Positions 32,707 to 45,127 of a stretch of DNA of 64,000 nucleotides are shown in pieces (the first letter of the stretch is position 1; each line of letters starts with the position of its first letter). Both the position numbers and the translations under genes were made by a program. Location: contig JAWNZC010000288.1 in assembly GCA_035771165.1 (NCBI GenBank), positions 228,501 through 292,500 of the forward strand, given 5' to 3'. The DNA is from Paragorgia papillata (Eukaryota; Cnidaria; Anthozoa; Scleralcyonacea; Coralliidae). The notes below the pieces were generated by a model, which was given only the letters and a program-made list of their open reading frames with translations, ran no database searches and was not told the DNA's origin.

Positions 32707-33120
32707 AAGTTGGCACGTAGGTCGAAACAGCTTGACAAGGCATCGTGGAGTGCTGAAAAAGTTTCAAAGGTGGCGGATATTCTCAGGCCTGACTACATGT
32801 CTTCTGAAGAGAGTGAAAATGATGACAATCAACAAAACAACGTACTGAAGTACACCATTCACAGACTACCTTGGGAGTCGAAAAAGCTACGGTTGGCCAA
32901 GAAAAAGCTGGACAAGTTAGACAAAGCAACTTTGTCTGGGGTTGTGAAAAGACGGTTAATACCCCGTGAGGTTGGCACTCCGTCGACTCGGCCCAAACCA
33001 GCTTCTTGCCCAGACTGGGCATATACACAGGAAAGAGTCTCTGCAGTTAATGAAGATGCTACTGCGGTAGCTGAGCAACGAAATGGACAATCTGAAGCAG
33101 AATTTGAACATAATTTGTAG
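32707..33120 (+). CDS. Terminal exon of an unidentified gene
   Basis: A long pyrimidine run ending CTTTAG precedes an open frame from AAG at 32707 to TAG at 33118-33120, about 137 codons. The product is charged and hydrophilic: LDKASWSAEKVSKVADILRP near the start, an acidic Ser/Glu/Asp stretch (SSEESENDDN), LPWESKKLRLAKKKLDKLDK with coiled-coil character, and VGTPSTRPKP...CPDWAY near the end. I recall C-terminal segments of this kind in transposon-associated proteins of marine invertebrates, but cannot name the family. No upstream exons could be found in the preceding 2 kb, so the rest may lie further left or be lost. No transmembrane segment. Confidence 0.5.
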   Translation, partial: KLARRSKQLDKASWSAEKVSKVADILRPDYMSSEESENDDNQQNNVLKYTIHRLPWESKKLRLAKKKLDKLDKATLSGVVKRRLIPREVGTPSTRPKPASCPDWAYTQERVSAVNEDATAVAEQRNGQSEAEFEHNL

Positions 33121-33231
33121 CTGTATACCTGCCATTGCCGTTTGACATTGACTTTGAATTGGTTATTTTCTGCAATTTTATGTACTATAAAATTTAAATA
33201 TTCATAGGCTAGTGCATTGTTCATATGTTCA

Positions 33232-33412
33232 AATAGAAACGAATGGAGGTGTTTGAAAACTGTCGAAATGTAAACTGTGAGCCAGTGAGGTTTTAACGTT
33301 TCGAGCGAAGGCTTACGTTTTTCTCTGACGAAGGCCCTTCGCTCGAAACTTCAGAACCTCACAGTTTACATTTCAGCAGTTTTCAAACACCTTTATTCAT
33401 TTCTATTTGGAT
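33232..33412. repeat. Inverted repeat with CGAAGGCCCTTCG-type centre
   Basis: AATAGAAACGAATGGAGGTG to GTTTTCAAACACC and the inverse at the right, with GTAAACTGTGAG mirrored. The centre TCGAGCGAAGGC...GCCCTTCGCTCGA resembles the stretch at 29170-29215. Confidence 0.7.
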
Positions 33413-33566
33413 ATATACACTGCATACGCAGTACACTTCTCAAACTCATTAATAATTCATGAAGAAAATTAAAAATAAATCAATATTTAATCAGTATTTA
33501 GAAATCGGAGGAAGATTAAAGTCAAATTTAGCAAAGTTTGAGGTCGATTTTCTCTTAAAATATTGA

Positions 33567-33775
33567 TTCGTTTGAGAAGCTATATCCAACACTCGTCAGT
33601 GTTCATCCTCCGATGTCTAAATACAGCCAAGCTGGTTAAAAAAACTCGGCTTCGCCTCGTATTTTCAACCTGCTGGTTAAAAAAACTCGGCTTCGCCTCG
33701 TATTTTCAACCTGCTTGGCTGTATTTAGAAATCGGAGGAAGAACACTGACTCGTGTTGGATATATTACTTATTTG
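33567..33775. repeat. Inverted repeat containing a 46-bp tandem duplication
   Basis: ATATCCAACACTCGTCAGTG on the left mirrors CACTGACTCGTGTTGGATAT on the right; GCCAAGC and GCTTGGC flank the centre, where CTGGTTAAAAAAACTCGGCT occurs twice in a row. Preceding 33442-33475 shares CATTAATAATTCATGA with the element at 3.5 kb. From 33830 to 34600 I see no gene, only AT-rich sequence and a TA run near 34120. Confidence 0.7.
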
Positions 33776-34614
33776 AAACTTCTTGAAAATGTTGCTGTAT
33801 GACCTGTACATAGGTCAATTTACTGAAGCCAGCTAATTGCCACTACAAGCTATAAGTATATTGCTTTCTTATTGTAATATTTTATTCAGTTGTAAATACG
33901 GAAACTGCACAAGAAGAGCTTGTTCTGTTTATTTACTGGTATATATACGTACGTGCATGGGTACTACACTATTTTTTGTATAAGGTGATATTACTTAGAC
34001 ATTAATAAATCTGTGTTAATTAAAAATTTGTTATATACATACATGTACCTCTCTGTGTTAATGCATTAGTACGGGCAACAAAGTCAACCATTCCCAATTT
34101 TTACAATTATTCAATTATATATATATATATATATGTCGGGCGCAACCAGTTAGGCCTATTTTTTAAATAAATAAAGCTGATTAAAGTTTCAATATAGATG
34201 TTTAAATTATTACAAATAAATGTTAATTAAATGCGCTTAAAGACGGCATTAAGCCATTTGCTCAAAGAATTAAAGATGATTAAAGCCTGTGCAAAGCCAT
34301 CTAAATTCCAAGAGTAAAGTTACATGAGAAACGTTAAAGTAACCTTTAAACACATTTTTGGTGCAGGTAAAGGCAACATAAGATACCATTACTATTTCTA
34401 AAATCATCTTTAGTCAGTCTTTAATCATTTGGCTTTAATCAACTTTTATCGCACTTTAATTCGACTGAATTAAAGCCTCCGTTAAAGCCTTTAATCAGCA
34501 TGAGGATATGTGATTAAAGTTAACTCTAAAATCTTTAATTGCAATGATTAAATGTGAGTAGTCCATCATATAACATTACTTTAAAACTCCATTAACAATG
34601 CGGAAAGGTGTACT

Positions 34615-35565
34615 TTTCGTCTTGTAATTAGTGGTAAATTGGGGTTAGTTTATGCATCAGTTGGGTAAAACATATAACGTAACATGATATAATCCATAAT
34701 TACACCCCGATTTTACTAATTATTGGTAAATTGGGGTAAGTTTATGTGTCAGTTGGGTAAAACATGTAACGTAACATGATATAATCCATAATTACACCCC
34801 GATTTTACTAATTATTGGTAAATTTGGGTTAGTTTATGTGTCAGTTGGGTAAAACATATAATGTAACATGATATAATCCATAATTACACCCCGATTTTAC
34901 TGATTATTGGTAAATTGGGGTTAGTTTATGTGTCAGTTGGGTAAAACATATAATGTAACATGATATAATCCATAATTACACCCCGATTTTACTGGTTATT
35001 GGTAAATTGGGGTTAGTTTATGTGTCAGTTGGGTAAAACATGTAATGTAACATGATATAATCCATTATGACACCCCGATTTTACTGATTATTGGTAAATT
35101 GGGGTTAGTTTATGTGTCGTTGGGTAAAACATATAATGTAACATGATATAATCCATAATTACACACCGATTTTACTAATTATTGGTAAATTGGGGTAAGT
35201 TTATGTGTCAGTTGGGTAAAACATATAACGTAACATGATATAATCCATTATTACACCCCGATTTTACTAATTATTGGTAAATTGGGGTTAGTTTATGTGT
35301 GAGTTGGGTAAAACATATAATGTAACATGATATAATCCATAATTACACCCCGATTTTACTGATTATTGGTAAATTTGGGTTAGTTTATGTGTCAGTTGGG
35401 TAAAACATATAATGTAACATGATATAATCCATAATTACACCCCGATTTTACTGATTATTGGTAAATTGGGGTTAGTTTATGTGTCAGTTGGGTAAAACAT
35501 ATAATGTAACATGATATAATCCATAATTCCACCCCGATTTTACTAATTATCGGTAAATTGAACCC
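34615..35565. repeat. Satellite of ~92-bp units
   Basis: About ten copies of a unit with GGTAAATTGGGGTTAGTTTA, GTCAGTTGGGTAAAACATAT and CACCCCGATTTTACT. Copies differ by few substitutions. No open frame runs through. Confidence 0.95.
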
Positions 35566-35943
35566 GCAAAGATACAATTTCGATATATATTTATAAGTAA
35601 TAACATGACTTGAGGGAAATTAGCGATTAAATTTCCCCGCCGCCGAGGGAAGCCGATTTGTGAAAGTCCGAGGGCCGCAATCTTACCAACAGAAAATTTA
35701 CACGGTTGATCAGAGAAGTTGCATCTAATTTTACGGCGTGCATGTTGATGAGGGAAAATATAAGGAAGCGGGAAATTTAGAAGAAGACACTAAAAGATTT
35801 ATTTGTCTTCTAATTTTCCCTTATCAACATGCACGGGAAAATTAGAAGACAAACGATAAATTTCCCTCGTGCATGAGCGATGATATGAGGGAAATACGAG
35901 GTTTACATTCCCTCGGAGAACAAAAGAATCCGAGGCGATCATG

Positions 35944-36000
<57 letters not shown>

Positions 36001-36140
36001 AATTGTCCGAATATATCGAAATTGTCGATATTGTTCAGCAATTTTATTCGATTTCAAGTATGCTAGGCAAGACCGTTTCCGTGACAAACAAGATGGACTG
36101 CTTTCATTAATTCCTGAATCCTGAATCTTTGCGGGTTCAA
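35565..36140. mobile_element. Nested inverted-repeat element
   Basis: GAACCCGCAAAGAT at about 35567 and ATCTTTGCGGGTTC near 36124-36138 are inverted. Within them AATAACATGA (about 35600) mirrors TCATGTTATT (about 35938), and CAATTTCGATATAT mirrors its inverse after a TA microsatellite (35950-35998). The inside has GAGGGAAAT-type repeats and a hairpin at about 35740-35850 (CATGTTGATGAGGGAAAAT and complement). No coding. Confidence 0.6.
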
Positions 36141-36717
36141 GTTTGCGAGACATTAGTGAGAACCAAAATATATTGTTCTTTACTAGCCGCTCGTATAAAA
36201 GCACTTCCATTATTTGCGTTGTTTCAGCTGGCCGACACGTCAAAACACTCCGGAGACGGAGAGCTTGCGTGAAGCTTTCACGATTACCACAATAATTAAT
36301 TAATTCAACGAAAAATATCAGAATAAAACTTATCACTCAGGTATATTTACTTGAAATATAACTTGATAATTTACTTGAAAACGTGATGGATAATTTATAA
36401 GAAGCATTTAGTCACCGTAGCCACTCATGACGGAAATGGTTTGGACCGCCATATATGGTAGGGGCCTTCCTGGGTATTGGGGGCTTCTCGTGCGGGGAAG
36501 GAACTGCCAAGTCTAGTAGAGTCCGACTCGCGGAAAAAAGTGTCCCATTATTTTTATGCGCATGCGCCAGTCGGCCATTTTGAAAGTAAGTGCCCCCGGA
36601 ATATTAGCCTTCTCGTCCTTGCGACCCTCGGGCTCCTGTAATCAATTACTCTTGGCCGTCTTGTGACCTTTTAATTAACTTCATATTATTATCTATATAT
36701 ATAAATAATATTTAGTT

Positions 36718-36838
36718 AAGTAAATAAGTAATTTACTTTAGAAAACGATTCTTTGGATATGAAATTCTTTGACCACGCCGTGGTCAAAGAATTTCATATC
36801 CAAAGAATCGTTTTCTAAAGTAAATTACTTATTTACTT
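36718..36838. repeat. Perfect 121-bp palindrome
   Basis: The arms of 60 bp meet at GACCACGCCGTGGTC (centre base C near 36778). Outer ends are AAGTAAATAAGTAATTTAC and its complement. Upstream 36440-36600 holds the dispersed repeat described at 26.1 kb in inverse orientation. From 36840 to 37450 there is no gene I can support. Confidence 0.95.
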
Positions 36839-37449
36839 GACGGGGTTATTAAAACTTCAGCACGCGGATACTACGGGTAAAAGTCCGTGGCAAAAAAGTC
36901 CTGCACTCACGAAGCTGTCGGCATAATCCAGAATTGTATAAACTCCACATTGTTTACAGAAGAAGATGGCTAAAATTTTCCGAACTACGCATTGTTGAAA
37001 TACATCGGGTACGTATGTTGTTAGAAATTTTATAAGCTTTCATTCGGTATATAGTTCAAATCATAGTATTACCTGTAACTTTTTAAAATTAAAAGTTTTA
37101 ATATTTTTTCATATGTTGAAAAGGTATGATCACTAATTTGCACCAAAAACGTTTTCAACTTCAACTAGAAATCTGCAAACCATGTCCACTCCTTTCATAT
37201 TTGAATTAGCTTTTGTTTAAGAAATATCTGAGGTTCATACCAGAAGTCTTTCTGAGGTTATAGCAACCACCAAAACAGCAAAAGGTAAAACAAACTTAAG
37301 AAATTCATCCATTTCAGACGGTCCAGACCAAAATAATGTTATTTTATTCTTTAAAATACTTCCCGGCGAGAAAATTAAAAGTTCTGACATGAATGGCACT
37401 TCACAGTATCCTATGTTTAATATGTTGTTCAGGGCTGTGCTTTTAGTAT

Positions 37450-37850
37450 TTTTAAATATATACAGTATATATGGGCTTTTCGCCTAAAACGGGCCGTTTT
37501 TACAAAAGATGGAAGGACTGCACCAAATTGTCTGAAATTTTGATATGAAACTACTTTCACAGAGCTAAGACCCTGGTAAAAAAAAATCAGGAGAAAATAC
37601 AAAGTCCGACTATGTGTACAAAAACTGGCTATATGTAGTTAATATATACACTATAGATAGTATATATGGGCTTTTCGCCTAAAACGGGCCGTTTTTACAA
37701 AAGATGGAAAGACTGCACCAAATTGTCTGAAATTTTGATATAAAGCTACTTTCATAAAGCTAGGGCTATAGTAAAAAAATCAGGAGAAAATACAAAGTCC
37801 GACTATGTGTTCAAAAACCTGCCATATGTAGTTAATATTCAATGGCTAGA
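37450..37850. repeat. Two units of the ~185-bp satellite
   Basis: Two tandem units with GGGCTTTTCGCCTAAAACGG and AAAGTCCGACTATGTGT, more diverged from each other (spacing about 195 bp) than those in the main array at 39.05-41.08 kb. The stretch 37850-38740 between has no recognisable gene. Confidence 0.9.
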
Positions 37851-38744
37851 AATCCAGGACACTCAGCGGCAGTGGCCTGTGGGCTCATATTTAGATTGAA
37901 ATATTAATTTGAAAATTCTGATGGCTAAATATCGATCATTTCGGCTATAAACAGAAGTCTATAGCAATAAATTAAAGTAGAGTTATTCGCTTAAATGTCT
38001 TATTGACCCATTTCTTACCCAAATATCAAATTACAAAAGGTTTAATCGTCTAGACAGGCCTGTACACTCATACTCACAAAAATTGCCGCATAAATTTCGG
38101 TTATTATTTCTGAATCCACAGTCACATTTAATAATAATAACAGCGGTTAAGACCCTGGCAACCTAGCAACAGCTCCATAAGAAATGGCGGACAAGAATCC
38201 GAAATTATCGAGGAATGCATTGCTTCTTCACGCCGAGTTCAGTATTTATCTCGGCGCTTGATGGATTAAATTACAACGACTCGGCTGCAATAAATCGTAC
38301 ATTTTAAGGTGTTTGGGAACCTATTAAACAACGAAAAAGTGGAACGAACAACTCCGCAAAACAAAGTAACGTTCATCCCGAGCAAATTCAGACGTTCGCA
38401 TCGTGGACAAACAACACAGAAGCAGCCAAAATTGGAGCTCCAAAATAAGTGATATAGCAGATTAATAGACTTTAAACAGCGAATAAGAGGTATGTTTGTG
38501 AGGGGCTCGGGAACCTATTTAGGACGCTCCAAACTTAATAGAAATTGTAGTGCTGAACGATTGTTCAATTTGGTGAAGTTTTGGACGTTCGCATGTCGGA
38601 ATTCACAATAGTAAATAACCGAAAATGATTGTTCTTTATATTTCCTTAAGAAATCTATTGAAGGACGCCATATTGAATTAATTAAAAAGGGATTCAGTGC
38701 GCATGCTTTGCCGCCATGTTGTCCTCGATTTCTGGTCATGGTGA

Positions 38745-39055
38745 GTAACAATTATTCGCCGAAGGCGAGGTGAATATCGGTGTATAATAACCGAGACGAA
38801 GTCGAGGTTATTATTCACTGATATTCACTGAGCCTGAGGCGAATAATTGTTTTAGTATAAATACACATTTTCGTACTTTTAGGAACAACATTTTCTTTAA
38901 AATTGTTAATTTCCTCGTCTGTCGCATTGACAACTTGGCTGGCGGCCATTTTGGATAAACGCTGTAGGTGATTATCGAGTAATTAATCCGAAGTAGCTTG
39001 ACCAATCAGCGCGCGTGATTTTCTATAATCACCTGTGTATTTACACTAAATACAG
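38745..39055. mobile_element. MITE-like element, copy 1
   Basis: AACAATTATTCGCCGAAGGC mirrors GCCTGAGGCGAATAATTGTT, followed by AGTATAAATACACA, a tail with CTGGCGGCCATTTTGG and GACCAATCAGCGCGC, and TGTGTATTTACACT. It runs straight into the 185-bp satellite. A near-identical copy is at 41085-41392. Confidence 0.8.
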
Positions 39056-41085
39056 TATACATATATATGGGCTTTTCGCCTAAAACGGGCCGTTTTTACA
39101 AAAGATGGAAAGACTGCACCAAATTGTCTGAAATTTTGATATAAAGCTACTTTCATAAAGCTAGGGCTATAGTAAAAAAATCAGGAGAAAATACAAAGTC
39201 CGACTATGTGTTCAAAAACCTGCCATATGTAGTTAATATATACAGTATATATGGGCTTTTCGCCTAAAACGGGCCGTTTTTACAAAAGATGGAAGGACTG
39301 CACCAAATTGTCTGAAATTTTGATATGAAGCTACTTTCATAAAGCTAGGGCTATAGTAAAAAAATCAGGAGAAAATACAAAGTCCGACTATGTGTTCAAA
39401 AACCTGCTATATGTAGTTAATATATACAGTATACATATGGGCTTTTCGCCTAAAACGGGCCGTTTTTACAAAAGATGGAAGGACTGCACTAAATTGTCTG
39501 AAATTGTGATATGAAACTACTTTCATAAAGCTAGGGCTATAGTAAAAAAATCAGGAGAAAATACAAAGTCCGACTATGTGTTCAAAAACCTGCCATATGT
39601 AGTTAATATATACAGTATATATGGGCTTTTCGCCTAAAACGGGCCGTTTTTACAAAAGATGGAAGGACTGCACCAAATTGTCTGAAATTTTGATATGAAG
39701 CTACTTTCATAAAGCTAGGGCTATAGTAAAAAAATCAGGAGAAAATACAAAGTCCGACTATGTGTTCAAAAACCTGCTATATGTAGTTAATATATACAGT
39801 ATACATATGGGCTTTTCGCCTAAAACGGGCCGTTTTTACAAAAGATGGAAGGACTGCACTAAATTGTCTGAAATTGTGATATGAAACTACTTTCATAAAG
39901 CTAGGGCTATAGTAAAAAAATCAGGAGAAAATACAAAGTCCGACTATGTGTTCAAAAACCTGCCATATGTAGTTAATATATACAGTATATATGGGCTTTT
40001 CGCCTAAAACGGGCCGTTTTTACAAAAGATGGAAGGACTGCACTAAATTGTCTGAAATTGTGATATGAAGCTACTTTCATAAAGCTAGGGCTATACTAAA
40101 AAAATCAGGAGAAAATACAAAGTCCGACTATGTGTTCAAAAACCTGCCATATGTAGTTAATATATACAGTATATATGGGCTTTTCGCCTAAAACGGGCCG
40201 TTTTTACAAAAGATGGAAGGACTGCACCAAATTGTCTGAAATTTTGATATGAAGCTACTTTCATAAAGCTAGGGCTATAGTAAAAAAATCAGGAGAAAAT
40301 ACAAAGTCCGACTATGTGTTCAAAAACCTGCTATATGTAGTTAATATATACAGTATACATATGGGCTTTTCGCCTAAAACGGGCCGTTTTTACAAAAGAT
40401 GGAAGGACTGCACTAAATTGTCTGAAATTGTGATATGAAACTACTTTCATAAAGCTAGGGCTATAGTAAAAAAATCAGGAGAAAATACAAAGTCCGACTA
40501 TGTGTTCAAAAACCTGCCATATGTAGTTAATATATACAGTATATATGGGCTTTTCGCCTAAAACGGGCCGTTTTTACAAAAGATGGAAGGACTGCACTAA
40601 ATTGTCTGAAATTGTGATATGAAGCTACTTTCATAAAGCTAGGGCTATACTAAAAAAATCAGGAGAAAATACAAAGTCCGACTATGTGTTCAAAAACCTG
40701 CCATATGTAGTTAATATATACAGTATATATGGGCTTTTCGCCTAAAACGGGCCGTTTTTACAAAAGATGGAAGGACTGCACCAAATTGTCTGAAATTTTG
40801 ATATGAAGCTACTTTCATAAAGCTAGGGCTATAGTAAAAAAATCAGGAGAAAATACAAAGTCCGACTATGTGTTCAAAAACCTGCCATATGTAGTTAATA
40901 TATACAGTACATATGGGCTTTTCGCCTAAAACGGTCCGTTTTTACAAAAGATGGAAGGACTGCACTAAATTGTCTGAAATTTTGATATGAAGCTACTTTC
41001 ATAAAGCTAGGGCTATAGTAAAAAAATCAGGAGAAAATACAAAGTCCGACTATGTGTTCAAAAACCTGCCATATGTAGTTAATAT
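39055..41085. repeat. Main array of the ~185-bp satellite
   Basis: Eleven units in direct order; GGGCTTTTCGCC starts near 39067, 39253, 39439, 39623, 39809 and so on. Two variants (GAAATTGTGATATGAAAC with TATACATATGGG, and GAAATTTTGATATGAAGC with TATATATGGG) alternate in the middle, a dimeric higher-order pattern. Confidence 0.95.
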
Positions 41086-41392
41086 TTAACAATTATTCGC
41101 CGAAGGCGAGGTGAATATCGGTGTATAATAACCGAGACGAAGTCGAGGTTATTATTCACTGAGCCTGAGGCGAATAATTGTTTTTTGTATAAATACACAT
41201 TTTCGTACTTTTAGGAACAACATTTTCTTTAAAATTGTTAATTTCCTCGTCTGTCGCATTGACAACTTGGCTGGCGGCCATTTTGGATAAACGCTCTAGG
41301 TGATTATCGAGTAATTAATCCGAAGTAGCTTGACCAATCAGCGCGCGTGATTTTCTATAATCACCTGTGTATTTACACTAAATACAGTATAC
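41085..41392. mobile_element. MITE-like element, copy 2
   Basis: Same element as 38745-39055, lacking one short internal repeat (GATATTCACT), again joined to the satellite by the same TTACACTAAATACAGTATAC border. Confidence 0.8.
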
Positions 41393-41690
41393 ATATGGGC
41401 TTTTCGCCTAAAACGGGCCGTTTTTACAAAAGATGGAAAGACTGCACCAAATTGTCTGAAATTTTGATATAAAGCTACTTTCATAAAGCTAGGGCTATAG
41501 TAAAAAAATCAGGAGAAAATACAAAGTCCGACTATGTGTTCAAAAACCTGCCATATGTAGTTAATATATACAGTATACATATGGGCTTTTCGCCTAAAAC
41601 GGGCCGTTTTTTACAAAAGATGGAAGGACTGCACTAAATTGTCTGAAATTTTGATGTGAAACTACTTTCACAGAGTTAAGACCATCTCAG
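41392..41690. repeat. Right end of the ~185-bp satellite
   Basis: About one and a half units follow the second MITE copy, the last fading near 41685 (CACAGAGTTAAGACC). From 41690 to 43255 no gene is supported; an inverted motif CCCGAAGAATTTCGGG occurs near 42976. Confidence 0.9.
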
Positions 41691-43259
41691 TTTACGCCAA
41701 TATTTCTTCCAGTCATGAAATGCGTTTCACAGTGTAACACTTCTTGTGTTGCATGCAATTGCAATTTTGCCTGAATCATTGCATGACAAACTGTAGTAAA
41801 ACTCGGTAAAAGGGATCTTTTAAAATACGCTTACTGTGCAGCTTATTTAACTAACTTTCTTCACTCATAGGGAATACTGTCAGTCAAAGTAAAGCTTGAA
41901 TGTTGATTTATCGCTTGTTGATCACGTTCGATAATATAGTGACGAAAATCCTTCCCAATACTTCCTAATAGTACAGATACGGTTCCGAACATGTTCCATT
42001 GGAACCAGTCTTTATCTACCTGCGAGTACGCTCTTCATCGTGAAGTGGTTTTGAATTGAATCAAAAACAAAATAAGATACAAATTAGTCGTGAAGATCTT
42101 GAATATGTATTGTTGGAAAACAATCAGGTCAGTCGCGTCCCAAGAGATGCTTGTTGTTTAATTGTTTAACAATTAATTAAACTCGAATCAAGCAAAGATA
42201 TAATGATGGACTGAGGCTATAACCGGGACACTAATACAATATTTATCACATGAATGTTTACATTTCTAACTTCGAACGTTTCATTCTCGTACAGTAAAGG
42301 CATGGCTAAGCGTAACAACATAGTTATACAACATCAGGCCGTAAATACTAAATGCAAATTCTGTTCCACAAATATATACGAAAATATAGCACAAGTTTAC
42401 GCCATATTTTTAGGTTCGTTAAATGTGGAGAAACAGTTTGCATTCCGTTTAACATTGCCCATTGCAGGATGCTATACAACAATGTATGAAAACCGAAAGC
42501 GAAGCTTAAATATATTTAAGTATAAATATTATAGATGTTTAATCAGTGCTCGCTCGTGTACGTTATAAATAATCTTAAAACTGAACGCGAAGCTAAAACG
42601 TCCACCCGAGGCCCACGGCCGTGAGGTCGTTCTGCGTTATGGTTCACTTGGAATATAATAAAATGCTTTATTTGGTGTTTATGCAATGTAGTAACTACAT
42701 GCTTATAAAGAGCCCCAACAGCATTTAAGAACAGCATCAAATATAACGCACAGACATGTGAAGAATCAACCATATTTTACCCACTTGTAGCTATCTCTAA
42801 TTCTTTTGTTTCATACAAGAGTTACACCTCAAGGCGCAAAGCATTGGGCTATAGTGCGCCTTTTTGGCATAGTGCCTTCCCAATAAAAAATAAACAAACA
42901 TGTAGCTCTTTCATTTATTATCATTTACATTAACACCGAAAAATGTAAAATACGATTTTTATAAAAAATATAACTGCCCGAAGAATTTCGGGCGTCCAAA
43001 AGTTTTTGTGCTATTGTTTCATAATAATGACGAACTCTGTCGGATTAAGTTCTGAACATGGATTAAATTTTCTTATATCAACAAATTTTGCGACAATGAT
43101 ATGCAAATGACTTTGCTCATAGCGGTATATAGTCTATCAGATAGAGCTGTAATGTATAAATATACTGTAGCTATTAAAATAGGTTATTTTAATATCTAGT
43201 TTAGATTCCTATAGTGACAAATTCCTACATTACGCTGTTGGCTGTTCGTTATTTATCAA

Positions 43260-43326
43260 GGTGATAGGAATCGAACCTATATCTAGGATGGTTTACTACA
43301 GTATAATCCTGCCCACCAGGGACCAT
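43260..43326 (-). other. tRNA-derived fragment (T-arm only)
   Basis: The minus strand has ATAGGTTCGATTCCTAT, a perfect 5-bp T-stem with a standard TTCGATT loop and B-box. The rest does not fold as a full tRNA and the acceptor ends do not pair. It may be a SINE head or a decayed tRNA. The region 43330-45120 has only AT-rich sequence, a palindrome near 44160-44200 (CACTGATCTCTATA and complement) and no gene I can support. Confidence 0.3.
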
Positions 43327-45127
43327 TTTTTAAAAAAAGTAGATGGCACAAACCGTGTATATACACAGTTAAAATATAATAATATAAAATAATGCCGGGC
43401 TGCGTACTATAGTCTACATGTGTAGTAGCAATTAACTGACTGATGAATATCAAAATTTGGTCAATTCGTTTCTGAGAAAATCACATTTAAAGATGTCCAT
43501 TTGTGATATAAAGCCGCAAATTAAAAAATGAGCAACTTGTGATATAGCTTAAGGATGCATTTTATATAAGTAACCCAACACTATACTGACAGCATGTTTT
43601 CTCTGCATGAACATTACAAATTAGTATTTCGTTTTTCACTTTGCTCTAAGTGACGTCACGGTCACGTACATAAACATGACAATACAGTATTTGGGAATGT
43701 TTGAAGAGAGATACCTGTATTGAATCTCCGAAACAAATAAACTAAATCAAAAATTGTAAAAGAACTAAACAGAGCTTATGCATGGCACCTCACCGTAAGT
43801 TATTTGGAATATCCAAACTTATTAACTATATATTTCAAACCAAATTTATTGCACTCAGAATGTAGCACTTGGAATTTATGATCACTTGTAATACTGTATA
43901 TACAATTCTCACATTCATTTGCATACCTGTACTCTGGAGGAAATAATGACAAGACTTCACTGCAAGTAAAAAAATACTTACTTTACATGTAAATGTAACA
44001 CCATGCAGTTAGACTAGTAAGACGTAGCTATTTCCATCAATTTCCTGATGAATAACTTTCAACTTTTTTTCACAGAGCTTCCCCCCCCCATTTTTTTGAC
44101 ATACAAGTGCACTAAGTACAGTTATTTATAGTCAATAATTTCACTACAGTACGTATACCACTGATCTCTATACAACAGTTATATAGAGATCAGTGACGTA
44201 TACGGTATCTTGTCAGATATATATAATTTCTATTTATAGTAATTAAGTACTTTGGTGTTGAATCAAATATACAGTATATAAACAAAAACATTCAACCACA
44301 CATGTTAAGTGATGTTCATTTAATGCTCCAAAACTGTATCAATTCTAGTTAAGCATAAACTAACTTAAAAACAAATTTTAAAATGCTGATAACAAACAAC
44401 CGTTTTCAATCTGTTGCATTATGCTACTTGTACAATTTTTATGCTTCATGTTCAAACCCTGGAACATGGGCATTCAGGGATTTACCCACAAAAAGATGAG
44501 TGCCAAGTAAAAAGATCCTGATTTGATTATGATTGCTGGAAAGTTGAGTGTTTACATCATTAAAATATTAAACAAACATGTACAGTATATGTTTTGGGTA
44601 AACATGTGCTGGACAACAATATTACAACTCTGAATACCAAGAGTTTAAAATTTGTGCCAGGTGGTTCCATCCAAAATGGCTACATTTTTCAAGCAATATT
44701 ACAACCTGGAAAAAAAAAGACTTAGAGTTGGCCACAAAAATATCTGGTATATGGCAGAATAACCTAGCCTGTGCTGCAAACTACACCAAAACCCAGGTTA
44801 TATTACATGCATCTAAGAAAATTAATAAGAGCCAAAATAATTGTTTTCGACACTCCTACAAGCAGCATAATTTCGTACTCTCAGTTGATCATATGACTGG
44901 CTGCTTAAAAATGCTTGCTGAAAAATATTTCTTAGCAGCTCTTTTGGACAAAATTACATTTCACTATTCACGCAAAAGTGAGTGTAAAGATTTAAAGTGC
45001 CTCTCACCTCTACAGGGATTTAATATACAGTTATTTATGATATTTGGAACATTCTGAGAAGAAATGTAATATATCTTCTCAGACAAAATCTTCATGGGCT
45101 TTTTCACTGTCAAAGTTAATGGATATG

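Noticed and set aside
42254..42568. 104-codon open frame
   Set aside because: No recognisable motif; the two CxxC-like cysteines alone are not enough.
44728..45057. 109-codon open frame
   Set aside because: No domain, no splice context, no repeat elsewhere; composition looks random.
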